This document shows positions 53,528 through 64,000 of a DNA stretch of 64,000 bases, piece by piece; the stretch's first letter is position 1, and each line of letters begins with the position of its first letter. The DNA is from Oxytricha trifallax (Eukaryota > Ciliophora > Spirotrichea > Sporadotrichida > Oxytrichidae): contig ARYC01016986.1 in NCBI GenBank assembly GCA_000711775.1, positions 186,001 to 250,000 on the forward strand, written 5' to 3'. A program made the translations under genes and the position numbers. The notes beneath the pieces are model-generated. The model was given only the letters and a program-made list of their open reading frames with translations, made no database searches and was not told where the DNA came from.

Positions 53528-56500
53528 TAAAATAGTATTAATTTGCTAATTTAATTTATTTTAAAAATAAATATGGTAAATTTAAGAACTTTAATCTACA
53601 GATATTCACAATAATACAATAATACTTTTAGATAAGTAAAAATAAATAAGTGCTTACTTAGGGGTTATTTTTTATAACGATTCTTCAATTCTTAAAAATA
53701 TATCTTTATTAAATCAAACCCCATAACATTTCAGCATTTTTATTATTTTTAAAGGAAGAGATTAAAGCATACTATATTAAAGTTTTTGTTGTGTCATTTT
53801 GATTGTATCCTTTATAATAAGAGTCTTAAATATGTATGATATCAATTATCAATATTTAAAGAGCGGTGATATTTCATAGACAGTTTCCTGAACTATCTAT
53901 TTCTGTATAAGTTATAGCTAACATTTAAAAAAATAAAGAACGGAGACAACCTATCGCAATAATTAGTGATTTACATTAATGACAAATACTAATAGACATA
54001 TTTAATTATTTATTCAATTTTTGAGAGGATTTAACGGATTAATAAAAAAAGTAACTCAAGCTTAAATCAGTTTTCTATTGATTTATTTACACATTAATCA
54101 ATCAAAATGATTATAAAATAGATAGGCCATTATTTCACAAATTATCATAAATCCTATAGTTCAAAATAAATTGACTTATTTGCTTAAGATATTACATCCA
54201 CAGCTCAAATTAAACAGGAAAGTTCAGTATTTATTTCCTTATTAAATGAGTACATTATATTTGATGGTGTCTCGCATTTTATTCTAACTTCAATCATAAT
54301 AAATTTCCAAAGGATCAAAACACTTAAAAACCAACGAAAAGCTTAGGATGTTTATGATTAATTTCGTAAATTTACAATTTCTAAAATAATATATATATAT
54401 ATATATAGATTCTTTTAATTTGATGTACATTTATCTAAATTTATAAATACACAATAAATTATAATATGCGGCTTAAGTAAATAAAAATATATTTCTCAAA
54501 TAAATTATCATTTTATAATAACATAGTATTACTTTTACAATTATTAATTGAAATACAATTAATTTATACAAGGAAATTTACTTGGGGAAGCTTTTTGCCC
54601 TCCACGGAAGTTTTCTGTTTCAACATTCAAATTTATATTATCTGGCAATAAAAAAAATTAGAAATATTTAAACAACAATTTTAATAACCATTACAATTTA
54701 TTAAGTAATTTTTCAAGACTTAGAATTTCTTACTAGGTTTACAATATAAATTAATTAATTATAATCAAAATTATTAATGTGATTATCTTTGAATCATACT
54801 TCTTAATCGTGGTATAAATATTGTTGAATGATTGATTTAAATAATTAGATCATAACAGATATTCAAAATTTTGATTAATTTATTTAAATTTTATTTTTTT
54901 TTATGCATGAGGCAGAAAACTTCTTCATTACCAAAATTTACTATTAATATAATTTTTTAATAATGATATAATTGTGAAAGTATAATTGGTTTGGTAAATT
55001 ATATTTAAAAATAAAAATTAACTAAATTAAATCAAAAATCTATAGTTAAAATTCAAATATTTTCAAATCAATTTCATGATTTGTTAGATGTATCTACTCT
55101 GCTATTATTATTTAAGAGATAAGTCATAATGATAAATAGTCTTTAGTTTATGGGAAATTATACTTAGTTCTCTAAAAATATAAGCAAATTAATGACTAAG
55201 TTAAATTAATTGAATTTTAAAAAGCATAAAGTTGGTAAACATATTTTGCCAAAACACCTCAAAATATAACAAAACTTGCTCAAAAATAAGGGATATTTAG
55301 TGATAACAGATATGAATTTGTTTAAGCTATCAATATTTTATGATAAAGAAATAATTTTAAAGATTGTAAGGCATAGGTGTTAATCTCGACATCTGATTTG
55401 TACTGATAATATACGACACTGAGCATTGAAAGAATGATAAAATTGCCCCTTAAAACTAATTTAAATTTACGCTGCAAAATCTTCTTTATTTTTCATCAAG
55501 GAAAGTAAATTAAACATTCAGATAAAGAGTTAATTAACAATAAACTTACCTCTTTTCTTAAAATCTTAAATGCTAAGTACTATTTAAAAATTGAATGGCA
55601 TTCTGTAACAGACATTAGGCAGATGAATTTAAAATGGTGACATTATTTTAGTTTGTTCAATAGAAAATTTTTTAATCTAAAAATTCAATGAATTTGTATT
55701 AAAAAATTTAATAACACTGTTGCAGATTTATATTATTTTTGCAATTTTTTATATAAAATTTTTTACCAATAATCCTTGTTTAATCTTGCATCTAAGGGAT
55801 TGGATTTATATTTGTCCTAAATATACTCTAAAAAAAATTAAATGCGTATAGTAAATTGTAACATCTTATTTCTAATTGTTTAAAACATTTTATACTTTTC
55901 TTAAGTCAAATCTATTTTAGCAATATATTTCTTTTTAGTTTAATGATGATTAATTAATCATAACTATAGATTTTATTAAATCTATTTAACAAATTAATTT
56001 ATCTAAAAACTTAATCTTTTAATTACGCTTTTCTGAATTAAACCTAAATTGTATTTTATTAAATAATTAAATGAAAATATTAGTTTATTTCATGTTTAAT
56101 TAGCGTTAAGTTAGTAATAAACATTTAATTTTTTCTCATATTTTGTTCTCACATATATTTAATCAACTTAATATTTATTCTATTATAAAATTATTTAAAT
56201 AAGAAATAACTTTAGATTAAATAAATATTCTTTAATTTTTGACTTTATAGATAAATATATAAATATCATTAAAATCTATTTAAAAAATAAATAAAATATT
56301 ACTGGAAACATAGGAAACGTTATAGGATTAGTGATGTTGACAGATTCATATGCTGTGATTTTTAATAATGATAAAACCTGTAATCTGATTGTGCAGACAA
56401 TTTAATAATTATTCAAATTTAATTTTTTATTTGTATGATTAATTAATCATATAACTTTAACGTTTTTATTATTAATCTTTTTAAGCAGAACTTAAACTTT

Positions 56501-59500
56501 AGCGATGATCCCATAACCTATGACCTTGAAAAGTCAGTTACAGCTTACGTTATGAACAAAGATAGAACACTACTATTCCTTAGCTTTAATGGGTTGACTC
56601 TAAAGGTCCTCGATTTGGTGAATATGTGCTTCATTGAAAGCTTAACATTGAAAATGGCTGATTATGAGGAGCCATTATAATACTAAAATCTCATTGCTTA
56701 ATTTGATAAATGATATTGATTAATATTAACACGGCAAATATTCTTATTATAATTTTGCGTATTTATAATCAAATAATAGAGAATGGCTTGAATCAAATCA
56801 ATCAATAATTAGTTATTTCCAATAAAAATACTTTTTTCTTTAATTAACTAAATAGTAAAAGAAACAGTTTAGATAATTCTAAAAATTATATTATAAAATT
56901 ATATGGAAAAATACTTATTTATGTTTGTAAAATAAATTTGATTGGCTCTTTTACATTATCTATAAAGAGTAAATTATATTAATCATAATTATTAAAGCCT
57001 TATTTGAGCATTAACTAATTTTAATACTTCCCTATTTTTAATATCTTTTAGATTAATTTAACATTTTAATAATTTTAGGTTTTATCTTATCTAACTTTTA
57101 TTGATAGTAAAAACTAATTGATCGTAAGAACATGCAAATCTTCATTAGCTATTGTATTAACAATAATATTTATAGTAATACAAATGCTTGTTCATAAATT
57201 GATATGATTTTTTATAATGAAACAAAATTACTGATGAAAGTAAATAATCATGTTTATTATCAGAATTTCATTGAAAATTAAAATAAGAGAAATAAATTTC
57301 TACAAACAGTATAATTTTTACTTTCTAATAAAAGAGATCTCTTAGTAAATTTATAATTCTTAACCTATAAAAATGATGATAATAATGCTGATTTAAAATT
57401 TTTACATATATTATGTCGATAAACTTGAATTTTAATGTAATGTAAGATAATTTAAAAAAGCAAATAGCATTATTAAAAGCATTATCTTTTGACATTAAAA
57501 ATTATTTTTATTGTATTTAGTTTATTTATATTTGTTATTAACAATCAGTAGTAAAAATAATGACTGGGTTTACACCTCTAAAATAACTTTGAATAACTTT
57601 TACGAATAAAAATTAAATACCCTACTAAAAAACCTAAAATTTATTTAATAATTTTATTATTATTTATATTTGAGGGCTTAATTTGGGATTAGAATTATTA
57701 ATTTGTTAAATAGAAAAATTACATGATATTAAAGTTAATCATTATTTAGCGATAAAGCAACTCTACATAGTCCATTACAAATATAATATAGTAGAAAAAT
57801 AAGACGAATTTTAAAGATAAAGATTAGTATGAAGTCATTTATTAATAATAATTTTTTTAAAAAAACTTAATTTAAAATATAAAAATGTATTTCATCTTTT
57901 TTTTTATTTAAACACAAATTCTAAACCATTATCTTCTTTATCTATTATCCGCATAATCTATTTGTAAAATTTTCATGAACACTAAACAGTACCATAAATT
58001 AATTTCCTTTAAATATTCTTCTTTTTATTAAGGAGTTATTTTCAAGCTTACGAAATTTCCAATAGAATTTTATTATAATACCAAAATATTTTTTTTATAA
58101 ATTATTGATAAATTCCACTTCAGTTTCTTCTAAGACTTAAAATTTCTTACAATAAATCATCTTTACTTCACTCCATAAATAATATAAGATGCTGCGAAGA
58201 AAATTAATTTTTTCTATCGTATGAATAATTCGTTGCTAACTATTTTTAATATAACTCTAAGTATCAAAGTAATTAGCCTATAAATATTTAAAGGTTTGTA
58301 AGGAGATGAAAATATTGATTAAATGTGTTTCTATTAAAGATGTAGAATAAATGTACAATTAAATGTGTCTAAAATTTCATATTAAATACTCTCACTCAAT
58401 TGATTAAAAGAACTATTTATAATAATTATCAGGCTGAATAAAGTTTAAAATAACTTTGAAATTAAGGTACTCACTAACCATTTAAAGTTAGGATATCTTT
58501 ATTATTTAATTTTAAGTACTTTTAATAAAAACTGCAGGTATCAAAACTTACAAAGCGCTTTTTAAGATAATAATTAATTTTGTTTCATAGTTCATTCCAT
58601 TTAATAAAATTTAATGATCTCTAGCCCCAGAAAACTCTATATAGGTTCAACTATACATAGGTATTTTTGAGATTTAAAATAAAAAACAAAAAAAATACGC
58701 AAGATGATATTTAAATAGCTAAGGATAATGCTACAAACTAGATATCTCTCGGAAGATACATTAAGAAATAAAAGATTTAGAAAATTTACTGTTTATATCG
58801 TATAATAAATTTTGAAAATACAAATTCTTAAGAGAAAATTTATCTTAGAAAGGACTGGAAAAACTTTACAATTGTCAAATTTTAAATTAGATTGATCTTT
58901 TTTTTTTAAATTAATGTTCCTTAAAATTTTGATCCTACAATTATAATTTATATTTAAATGAAAATTCAACAAATTTATTTGATTTTATATTACTTATTTT
59001 GCTTGAAATAAAATTTCATTAAATTTTTCCTATTATTGTTTCATTAAGGAGTATTTTCGGAGAATATTATAATACAAGCGACTTTAAATTAGACTATTTC
59101 CTTGCGGATGGACTCCATGAGCAAAGACTCCCTATTTAAAGAGTAGATGTAGATTACTTGAATCAAAGATATGATATATACTGTGACATTGATTAGTAAC
59201 ATATTAAAAGCTTAAAATATATATTTATTTTAATCAGATATTTATAGTCAAAATTAATTCGTATTAAAAAAAATAAGACGATCTATATAGTTATAACTAA
59301 ATTGTAACATTATAAATTTTTTAAAATTAGTAAAATATATTTTGAATAGTTACTTCTAATGGTAAGAAGTTTACTTTAAGTGATAAATGCTAATTCTCTA
59401 ACAGTATAATTCAAAATTCCAAATGAAGTATTATAATAAATAATGAAGACAACATTCCGTTTAATTTAATTAATTGTATTATATTTTATTTTAATATGAA

Positions 59501-62500
59501 TATGGGAGAATTCATTTTAAGCTATATTTTAAAATCATACACTTCTTTTCTTTTATATACCGTGTTATAATGAAATCTACTAACTAACTAATAATAATAA
59601 TTAATAAAAATTTAATCATTAAATTAGAATCTAGGGTTTATATTACTTTTGTGTAGCAATAATTCTTTACTGATGATCTCGAGACACTGGTTTCTGTAAA
59701 AACTATGGATGACCTAGAAATAATAGCATTACTAAAAAGTAAGGGAGACATTTCAAAGCTCCTAATGCATTATCCTTCAATTGGAAACTTGTTATCTCTC
59801 ATTGCATTTAGACCGAGAGTTCTGCAATATCTTATCAAGCATTTAGAGCTTTAAAATAAGTAGAATATTCCAATTCTCATGTTCTACTAACAGGGATAGT
59901 CTCCTTTAGATAGGGTTACTAGGAGCAATTTTTAAGATATTAATTATAACTTACTATTTTTGTAGTTAATATTATTTTTGTAATTATTCAATTTATTATC
60001 AATTAAATCAATAAAACACTTAAAAATAAGGAGAGTCAACTTAAATATTTTTTTCAAATATTAATTTCAATTAGCTTAAAAGTATAACATACCTTTTGGA
60101 GATTTTGGTGAGATTCTAAAATCATCATTGCTTCAACCACTTTATTGATAACAACTTCATTTCATTAATAGAAAAACAAATAAATCTTAGTGAATACTTT
60201 GAAACTAATAAAAATCTCGAAAATATTTTTAATTGTATGTTTAAGTATGTTATTAGCAAAATATTTTAAATAATTCAAAAGTAACTTATCTCTATTCAAA
60301 CATTAATCAGATATATATTTGTATTCATGAAATATTTTCTTTTTATACTATAATGGACTAAATTGTTTAAGTAGGAAAAAATTACTTGAATATTAAATGT
60401 ATTGATAACAAATCAAATACATAAAGAAAAATAATTAAAAGTAAGAAAAAGGTTTATGCTTTAGTATCTTTTTTAATTTTCTTAGGAAAATTTTATTAAT
60501 TTTACTATTTTTGTATAAATAAGTAATATGTATATACAAAAACGTTTTTAATTATTAAATGTTCTATCCGAGATATCCCCAGTAAATCTAACTCAAATAT
60601 CACATTTTTGGTTATATAATACAAATTATTTTATTTAATTCACAATATTCAACAACATTTTCTGGTACTAGATCCAATAAGAATAGAACTAATTTTCAAA
60701 TTTTCAAATAAAAATTTAATAACTATTAAGCATAGTTATAATTCTTCTTCATTCATCAGAATTCGAAATAAAACTCAAAAAGATTTATTTAAATTCTCGT
60801 AAAGTTTCTGTAATTTATTAAATAATATTAGAAAAGTTTTAGAATTTATAATATTGTTTTTTTTCCAAATTATGACTAAAGAAGTAGACTTAAGATTTTC
60901 AAATTTTCAAAAATTAAAACTGTGCATAAGATTTAATATAATGTTTCTATTAAAATTTTTATATAAGGATTTTTTGTATAATAAAATGTTGTGGAATATA
61001 GTGAATTTAATAAAATAACTTGTATTATGTTACCAAAAATAACATTATTTAGTTAGATTACTTATGAAATAAAATTATAAAAGGTTTTTTTGGTGTGGAA
61101 AAATATTTTATCAGAGGGTTGGAGGAATATTTCTGCCAGAAAAATCATTCTTTTTCTTTGAACTTAATTTTTATTATTAATTATGTTCTTGCTTAAAATT
61201 GCTGAAGATATACAAATTAAATGAAATTAAAATATTTAAAATAATATAATAAATATTGGGGTTTATTAATCTGCCAATAATCACAATTAAAATAATACAA
61301 CTTGTTTTTAATATAAGTGTAGTATATTTAATCAGGATAAACCATAAGAATTTCCCAGATCTCCATTAATAAATTATTTTTTCAATTAATTTTAATACTT
61401 ATTGGTATTCACAACTAATAATAAATATGAATATGTAAATATTTGGTTTATGTTAATTCCTTTCTATATAAATAATAATTTAGTTTATTTGAGTATTAAT
61501 TATGATGATAGTGAGCTTATATTAGGACTGAAAGAAATAAGTGCTCCAAAAGATATCCTTGAAAAATATGATGACATATTCAAAGATCATCTTGATTATT
61601 TTGTATCTTTAATTGAATTAGGAATCTAAGTAAATTAACTAAGCACTATTAATTATTGTGTAGTAAATTAAAGCTTTGATTTCAAGAAAAATTATTTATA
61701 TGATTTAATTATATATTTTATTTATATATAATTTAACGAGCTCGCTACATGTATTCAAATCGTATATTTAATAGTTTATTTAATTATTGGTTTTGATATT
61801 TTTAATTCGATATACTAAAAGTCTCTAAATTTTTATCGATCTTAATGTATAATATGAAATCTTAGTAGAAAAAACTATACTTTATAATATTTAAATATTT
61901 TTTTATATTATACAAAGATATAATTGGTTTTAATATGAAATAATCAAACCTTTTCAAAAATTGCAAGTTAAAAGCAAAATCAAAATAATAGAATACCAAA
62001 ATGTTTAATAAGTTAATCAAAATGAAATTATTGCATTGCTTTCAATTATTGTCACAAATTTTAGATAACGCCCCAAAAAAATTATTTGTTTATGACAAAA
62101 ATTTTTTATTCACAAATTAATTAAAGTACTTATGCTTATTATATCAAATCAATAAATAACAATAATAGATTAGTTTATAAATATTACATTAAAATTTAAT
62201 AAAAACTACCTATTTTTTCAAACTCAATCATTTAAACAATAATCTAATCAAACTTATTATTGAATAAAATATATAATTAAATTATGAAGGTAATTCTATA
62301 ACTTATATAATAATTCAAATTTATGCTTGCATTAGTAGTAACCAATCGAGTACTATTTAGTAAATCTTCCAGAGACTTTAACTAAAGAACCTAAAAAGCT
62401 CATGGAAGTGCTCTCTCAAACTGAAACTATGGAACTTTTTGAGAATTTAACAATTAATTCCATAAAACTTTGATTTAAATTATTTTTTCATTAAATTCAA

Positions 62501-63735
62501 AAGAAAATTTAGAGACTCAAAGTTAATTGAAGGCATTAATTTGTAGATTTTGATAAAAAATAAATTATTTAATATAATTTAAACGATTTGAGCTTTTTTA
62601 GGATTTACTGTGATATTATTAAATTATTAAACATGACAAGCTTTTAATTTCAGGCTAATTGTAAAATCTAAAAAATTGAATTTACAAATTGATATTTATT
62701 CACTATAATTCCTTAAGTTTATTCTAAAAAATGAGAAACAGATATTTTTTCAGTGATTGGTTTTAATTCAAAATCTAAAGAAGATTAACTCCTTAATGTA
62801 TGAGTTTAGGGTTTTTAAATCCAAACAATCATTAATTACAAGTGGAACTCTTATACAAAATCTTTCTTTTAGACTTAGTTCAATATCTTCCTCATATTAT
62901 AGAAATAAAATTTAGGCATAATAAATAGAGAAAATAATTAATCTAAAAAATTATCATAAAATTATAAGCTTACTTAATATCAATTGAATATTCTAATTTA
63001 TAAAATAACTAACTAATGACAATTAACTACTTTTATAATCATCATTGTAAATATATTTAATATAAAATATTCTGCTTGTCCTTTATGATTGAAATTCTGT
63101 ATTCCCTGATTCTTGTAGACAGAAGAAGCGATCCTATAACTGATGAGAGAAATCTAATTGTACAGTACTCTCTAAAGGCTGTTTCACTGCTGGTTTTGAT
63201 TTATTTCTTCGTTTACGAGATAAAGTAGGCAATTATACAAGAAAATTATATAAAGGAAATATGGAACTTCTTTGATTACTCTCTCATAATCGCTTATACT
63301 CTATTATAGTAGTAATACATTTTACTTTGAAACAAATAAATATATAAGTTTTCCTCAGTAATTTTAATTTTCAACAAATATCAATCTTTAAAATCTAATT
63401 TAAAAAAATGCAATAATAATGAAGATAAATCAACTTTTGTAATTATAGATCAAAATAAAGTATGATTTCTTTATTTATTTATTTATTCAAGAGTATTAAA
63501 TCAAATAATGTTCAATTTTTAATAAGAAATTATTAGATATTTCCATATATATGGGCTTAAAACATTAAATAGAGAATAAAATCACCTAAGTGTCATTATT
63601 TTAACTATTACATTTATGATCTAATTTACTATATAAATTTTAGGTAAAATTAATTAATAGGAAACCAATTATATTGAGTTTATTTTCTACTATGATGCGC
63701 TTAAAAATATTGCAATATAATAATAAGGCATTAAT
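53284..63735 (+). CDS. WD40-like/cation channel gene, germline copy 2 (5' and 3' incomplete)
   Basis: MDSs: 53284-53527, 55473-55623, 56485-56684, 58706-58794, 59037-59206, 59640-59930, 60068-60227, 61252-61374, 61468-61621, 62331-62467, 62817-62911, 63062-63324, 63637-63735. Most joints are in frame through pointers. The three upstream MDSs have beta-propeller-like sequence (NKDRTLLFLSFNGLTLKVLD); the rest matches channel copy 1 up to the first membrane helices. S4-S6 would lie right of the window. The joint 61617-61621 to 62331-62335 is out of frame by one base, and no in-frame pointer was found between 56684 and 58706 (a missing MDS is possible). Paralogue of the gene at 4.8-14.7 kb. Confidence 0.75.
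53528..55472. other. IES a/x, copy 2 (1945 bp)
   Basis: AT-rich, but contains a minus-strand coding island (54560-54650, own entry), so a segment of another gene, or an inverted segment of this one, may lie inside this IES. (TA)n at about 54391-54408. Confidence 0.6.
54560..54650 (-). CDS. Candidate small MDS inside an IES
   Basis: Minus frame LLPDNINLNVETENFRGGQK, then ASPSKFPC, in an island of clearly higher GC than its surroundings. Opposite in strand to the channel gene whose IES contains it. No pointer partner identified. Confidence 0.4.
55473..55623 (+). CDS. Channel copy 2 MDS x
   Basis: Reads KIFFIFHQGKQIKHSDKELI, NNKLTSFLKILNAKYYLKIE, then WHSVTDIRQ. Both joints (TGCA on the left; GCAGA at 55619-55623 and 56485-56489 on the right) are in frame, which supports this weakly coding-looking island. 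Confidence 0.7.
55624..56484. other. IES x/b, copy 2 (861 bp)
   Basis: AT-rich, no structure recognised. Confidence 0.6.
56485..56684 (+). CDS. Channel copy 2 MDS b
   Basis: Reads NLNFSDDPITYDLEKSVTAY, VMNKDRTLLFLSFNGLTLKV, then LDLVNMCFIESLTLKMADYE. WD40/propeller-like. The right boundary is approximate. Confidence 0.8.
56685..58705. other. IES b/c, copy 2 (about 2 kb)
   Basis: AT-rich. The last 120 bases resemble 4740-4837. A small MDS may be hidden, since b and c do not join in frame directly. Confidence 0.5.
58706..58794 (+). CDS. Channel copy 2 MDS c
   Basis: Reads LRIMLQTRYLSEDTLRNKRF then RKFTV. Pointer TGTTT (58790-58794 and 59037-59041), in frame. Confidence 0.65.
59037..59206 (+). 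CDS. Channel copy 2 MDS d
   Basis: Reads SIFGEYYNTSDFKLDYFLAD, GLHEQRLPIQRVDVDYLNQR, YDIYCDIDQQHI. Right pointer ATATTA (59201-59206 and 59640-59645), in frame. Confidence 0.8.
59207..59639. other. IES d/e, copy 2 (433 bp)
   Basis: AT-rich; shares stretches with the longer IES at 5294-6335. Confidence 0.65.
59640..59930 (+). CDS. Channel copy 2 MDS e
   Basis: Reads DDLETLVSVKTMDDLEIIAL, LKSKGDISKLLMHYPSIGNL, ... LMFYQQGQSPLDRVTRSN. Right pointer CAATT (59926-59930 and 60068-60072). Confidence 0.85.
60068..60227 (+). CDS. Channel copy 2 MDS f
   Basis: Reads SITYLLEILVRFQNHHCFNH, FIDNNFISLIEKQINLSEYF, ETNKNLEN. Right pointer AATATT (60222-60227 and 61252-61257), in frame. Confidence 0.8.
60228..61251. 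other. IES f/g, copy 2 (1024 bp)
   Basis: AT-rich, non-coding. Confidence 0.6.
61252..61374 (+). CDS. Channel copy 2 MDS g
   Basis: Reads VYQSANNHNQNNTTCFQYKC, then SIFNQDKPQEFPRSPLI. Right pointer ATAAAT (61369-61374 and 61468-61473), in frame. Copy 1 uses TTAATTT some 20 bases further on. Confidence 0.75.
61468..61621 (+). CDS. Channel copy 2 MDS h
   Basis: Reads NNNLVYLSINYDDSELILGL, KEISAPKDILEKYDDIFKDH, LDYFVSLIEL. One base longer than copy 1 near 61606, which puts the joint ATTAG (61617-61621 and 62331-62335) out of frame. Confidence 0.75.
61622..62330. other. IES h/i, copy 2 (709 bp)
   Basis: AT-rich, non-coding; 341 bp in copy 1. Confidence 0.6.
62331..62467 (+). CDS. Channel copy 2 MDS i
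   Basis: Reads QPIEYYLVNLPETLTKEPKK, LMEVLSQTETMELFENLTIN. The right joint is weak (AAA gives the right frame; the copy-1 pointer TTTAAAT lies after an in-frame TGA here). Confidence 0.75.
62468..62816. other. IES i/j, copy 2 (349 bp)
   Basis: AT-rich; same length as in copy 1. Confidence 0.6.
62817..62911 (+). CDS. Channel copy 2 MDS j
   Basis: Reads KSKQSLITSGTLIQNLSFRL then SSISSSYYRN. Right pointer ATAAAAT (62905-62911 and 63062-63068), in frame. Confidence 0.7.
63062..63324 (+). CDS. Channel copy 2 MDS k (first membrane helices)
   Basis: Reads FMIEILYSLILVDRRSDPIT, SLKAVSLLVLIYFFVYEIKQ, IWNFFDYSLIIAYTLLQQQY. Right pointer ATTTTA (63319-63324 and 63637-63642), in frame. Confidence 0.85.
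63325..63636. other. IES k/l, copy 2 (312 bp)
   Basis: AT-rich; 308 bp in copy 1. Confidence 0.6.
63637..63735 (+). CDS. Channel copy 2 MDS l
   Basis: Reads KINQQETNYIEFIFYYDALK, then NIAIQQQGIN. Joined on paper to copy-1 MDS n, the frame runs correctly into the S4 region, which supports this frame. The next MDS is outside the window. Confidence 0.7.
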
Positions 63736-64000
63736 TATTTTGATCAAATGAGTTCTCTATTAACCAATTCAATAATCTCATTAAAAATATCTCTATTTTA
63801 ATAATTATTTATTTAAAACCTATTATATTGAACTTGTTGATATTAAAAATGTTCCGAATGACACCCGGTCCCATATTATCCCTCGTCCTGATAGTACCCC
63901 ATCCCCCTTCCGATCCTTCAACTGTCCCTAAATTACCACAAAATTTATATGAAAATTTTATCCTCAGGGTCTTAATCGATATCTTCTTGACATCTAGATA
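63736..64000. other. Start of IES l/n, copy 2, with C-rich element
   Basis: Contains the beginning of the C-rich TIR element (TTCCG at 63852, then CCCGGTCC... CCATCCCCC), the counterpart of 10803. It runs off the window. Confidence 0.55.

Noticed and set aside
1-64000. CRISPR arrays, bacterial promoters/RBS, tRNA or rRNA genes
   Set aside because: No spaced direct repeats, no bacterial gene layout, and no tRNA/rRNA signature noticed on reading; the genome is clearly a ciliate germline.

Overview
This window looks like germline (micronuclear) DNA of a hypotrich/spirotrich ciliate, most like Oxytricha/Sterkiella or Stylonychia. The evidence is: very AT-rich DNA; coding islands in which TAA and TAG must be read as glutamine and only TGA stops; genes cut into short coding pieces (macronuclear-destined segments, MDSs) separated by AT-rich internal eliminated sequences (IESs), with 3-8 bp direct repeats ('pointers') at each joint; and DNA transposons whose ends carry CAAAACCCC telomere-like repeats (the telomere-bearing element, TBE, family). 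All gene calls below use ciliate code 6. No search was run; family names rest on motifs read by eye.

Layout. 1-4602 is a pile of three broken TBEs. 4.8-14.8 kb holds a plus-strand gene for a six-TM (polycystin/TRP-type) cation channel split into at least 11 MDSs (copy 1). 16.66-17.19 kb holds a coiled-coil gene. 19.7-22.1 kb holds a complete minus-strand MORN-repeat gene in 8 MDSs, all joined in frame by pointers. 22.5-23.0 kb has small candidate MDSs. 23.5-30.1 kb is a 4.4-kb TBE beside the remnant of another TBE carrying a 1-kb inverted-repeat element. 30.1-32.2 kb has one candidate MDS and a GC-rich 104-base island. 32.2-41.2 kb is an older TBE with a 4.0-kb TBE (34137-38138) and a 1.13-kb palindromic element (39820-40949) inserted into it. 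41.2-45 kb holds palindromic elements and a 1.2-kb miniature TBE. 45.2-47.25 kb carries the 3' part of an unknown minus-strand gene with a 40-base intron. 47.3-53.3 kb is mostly inverted-repeat elements and TBE relics. 53.3-64.0 kb holds a second, paralogous channel locus (copy 2), including upstream MDSs missing from copy 1; it runs off the right edge.

How it fits together. TBEs encode three proteins: a DDE (DD34E) transposase, a 22-kDa-class protein of unknown role, and a zinc-finger/protein-kinase fusion. In hypotrichs TBE transposases are reported to take part in removing germline DNA during development. The cellular genes here exist only in fragmented precursor form and would be spliced at pointers when a new macronucleus develops. 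The two channel loci share MDS order and most IES positions, so they arose by duplication of an already interrupted germline locus. Their pointers, IES lengths and some IES insertions have since diverged.
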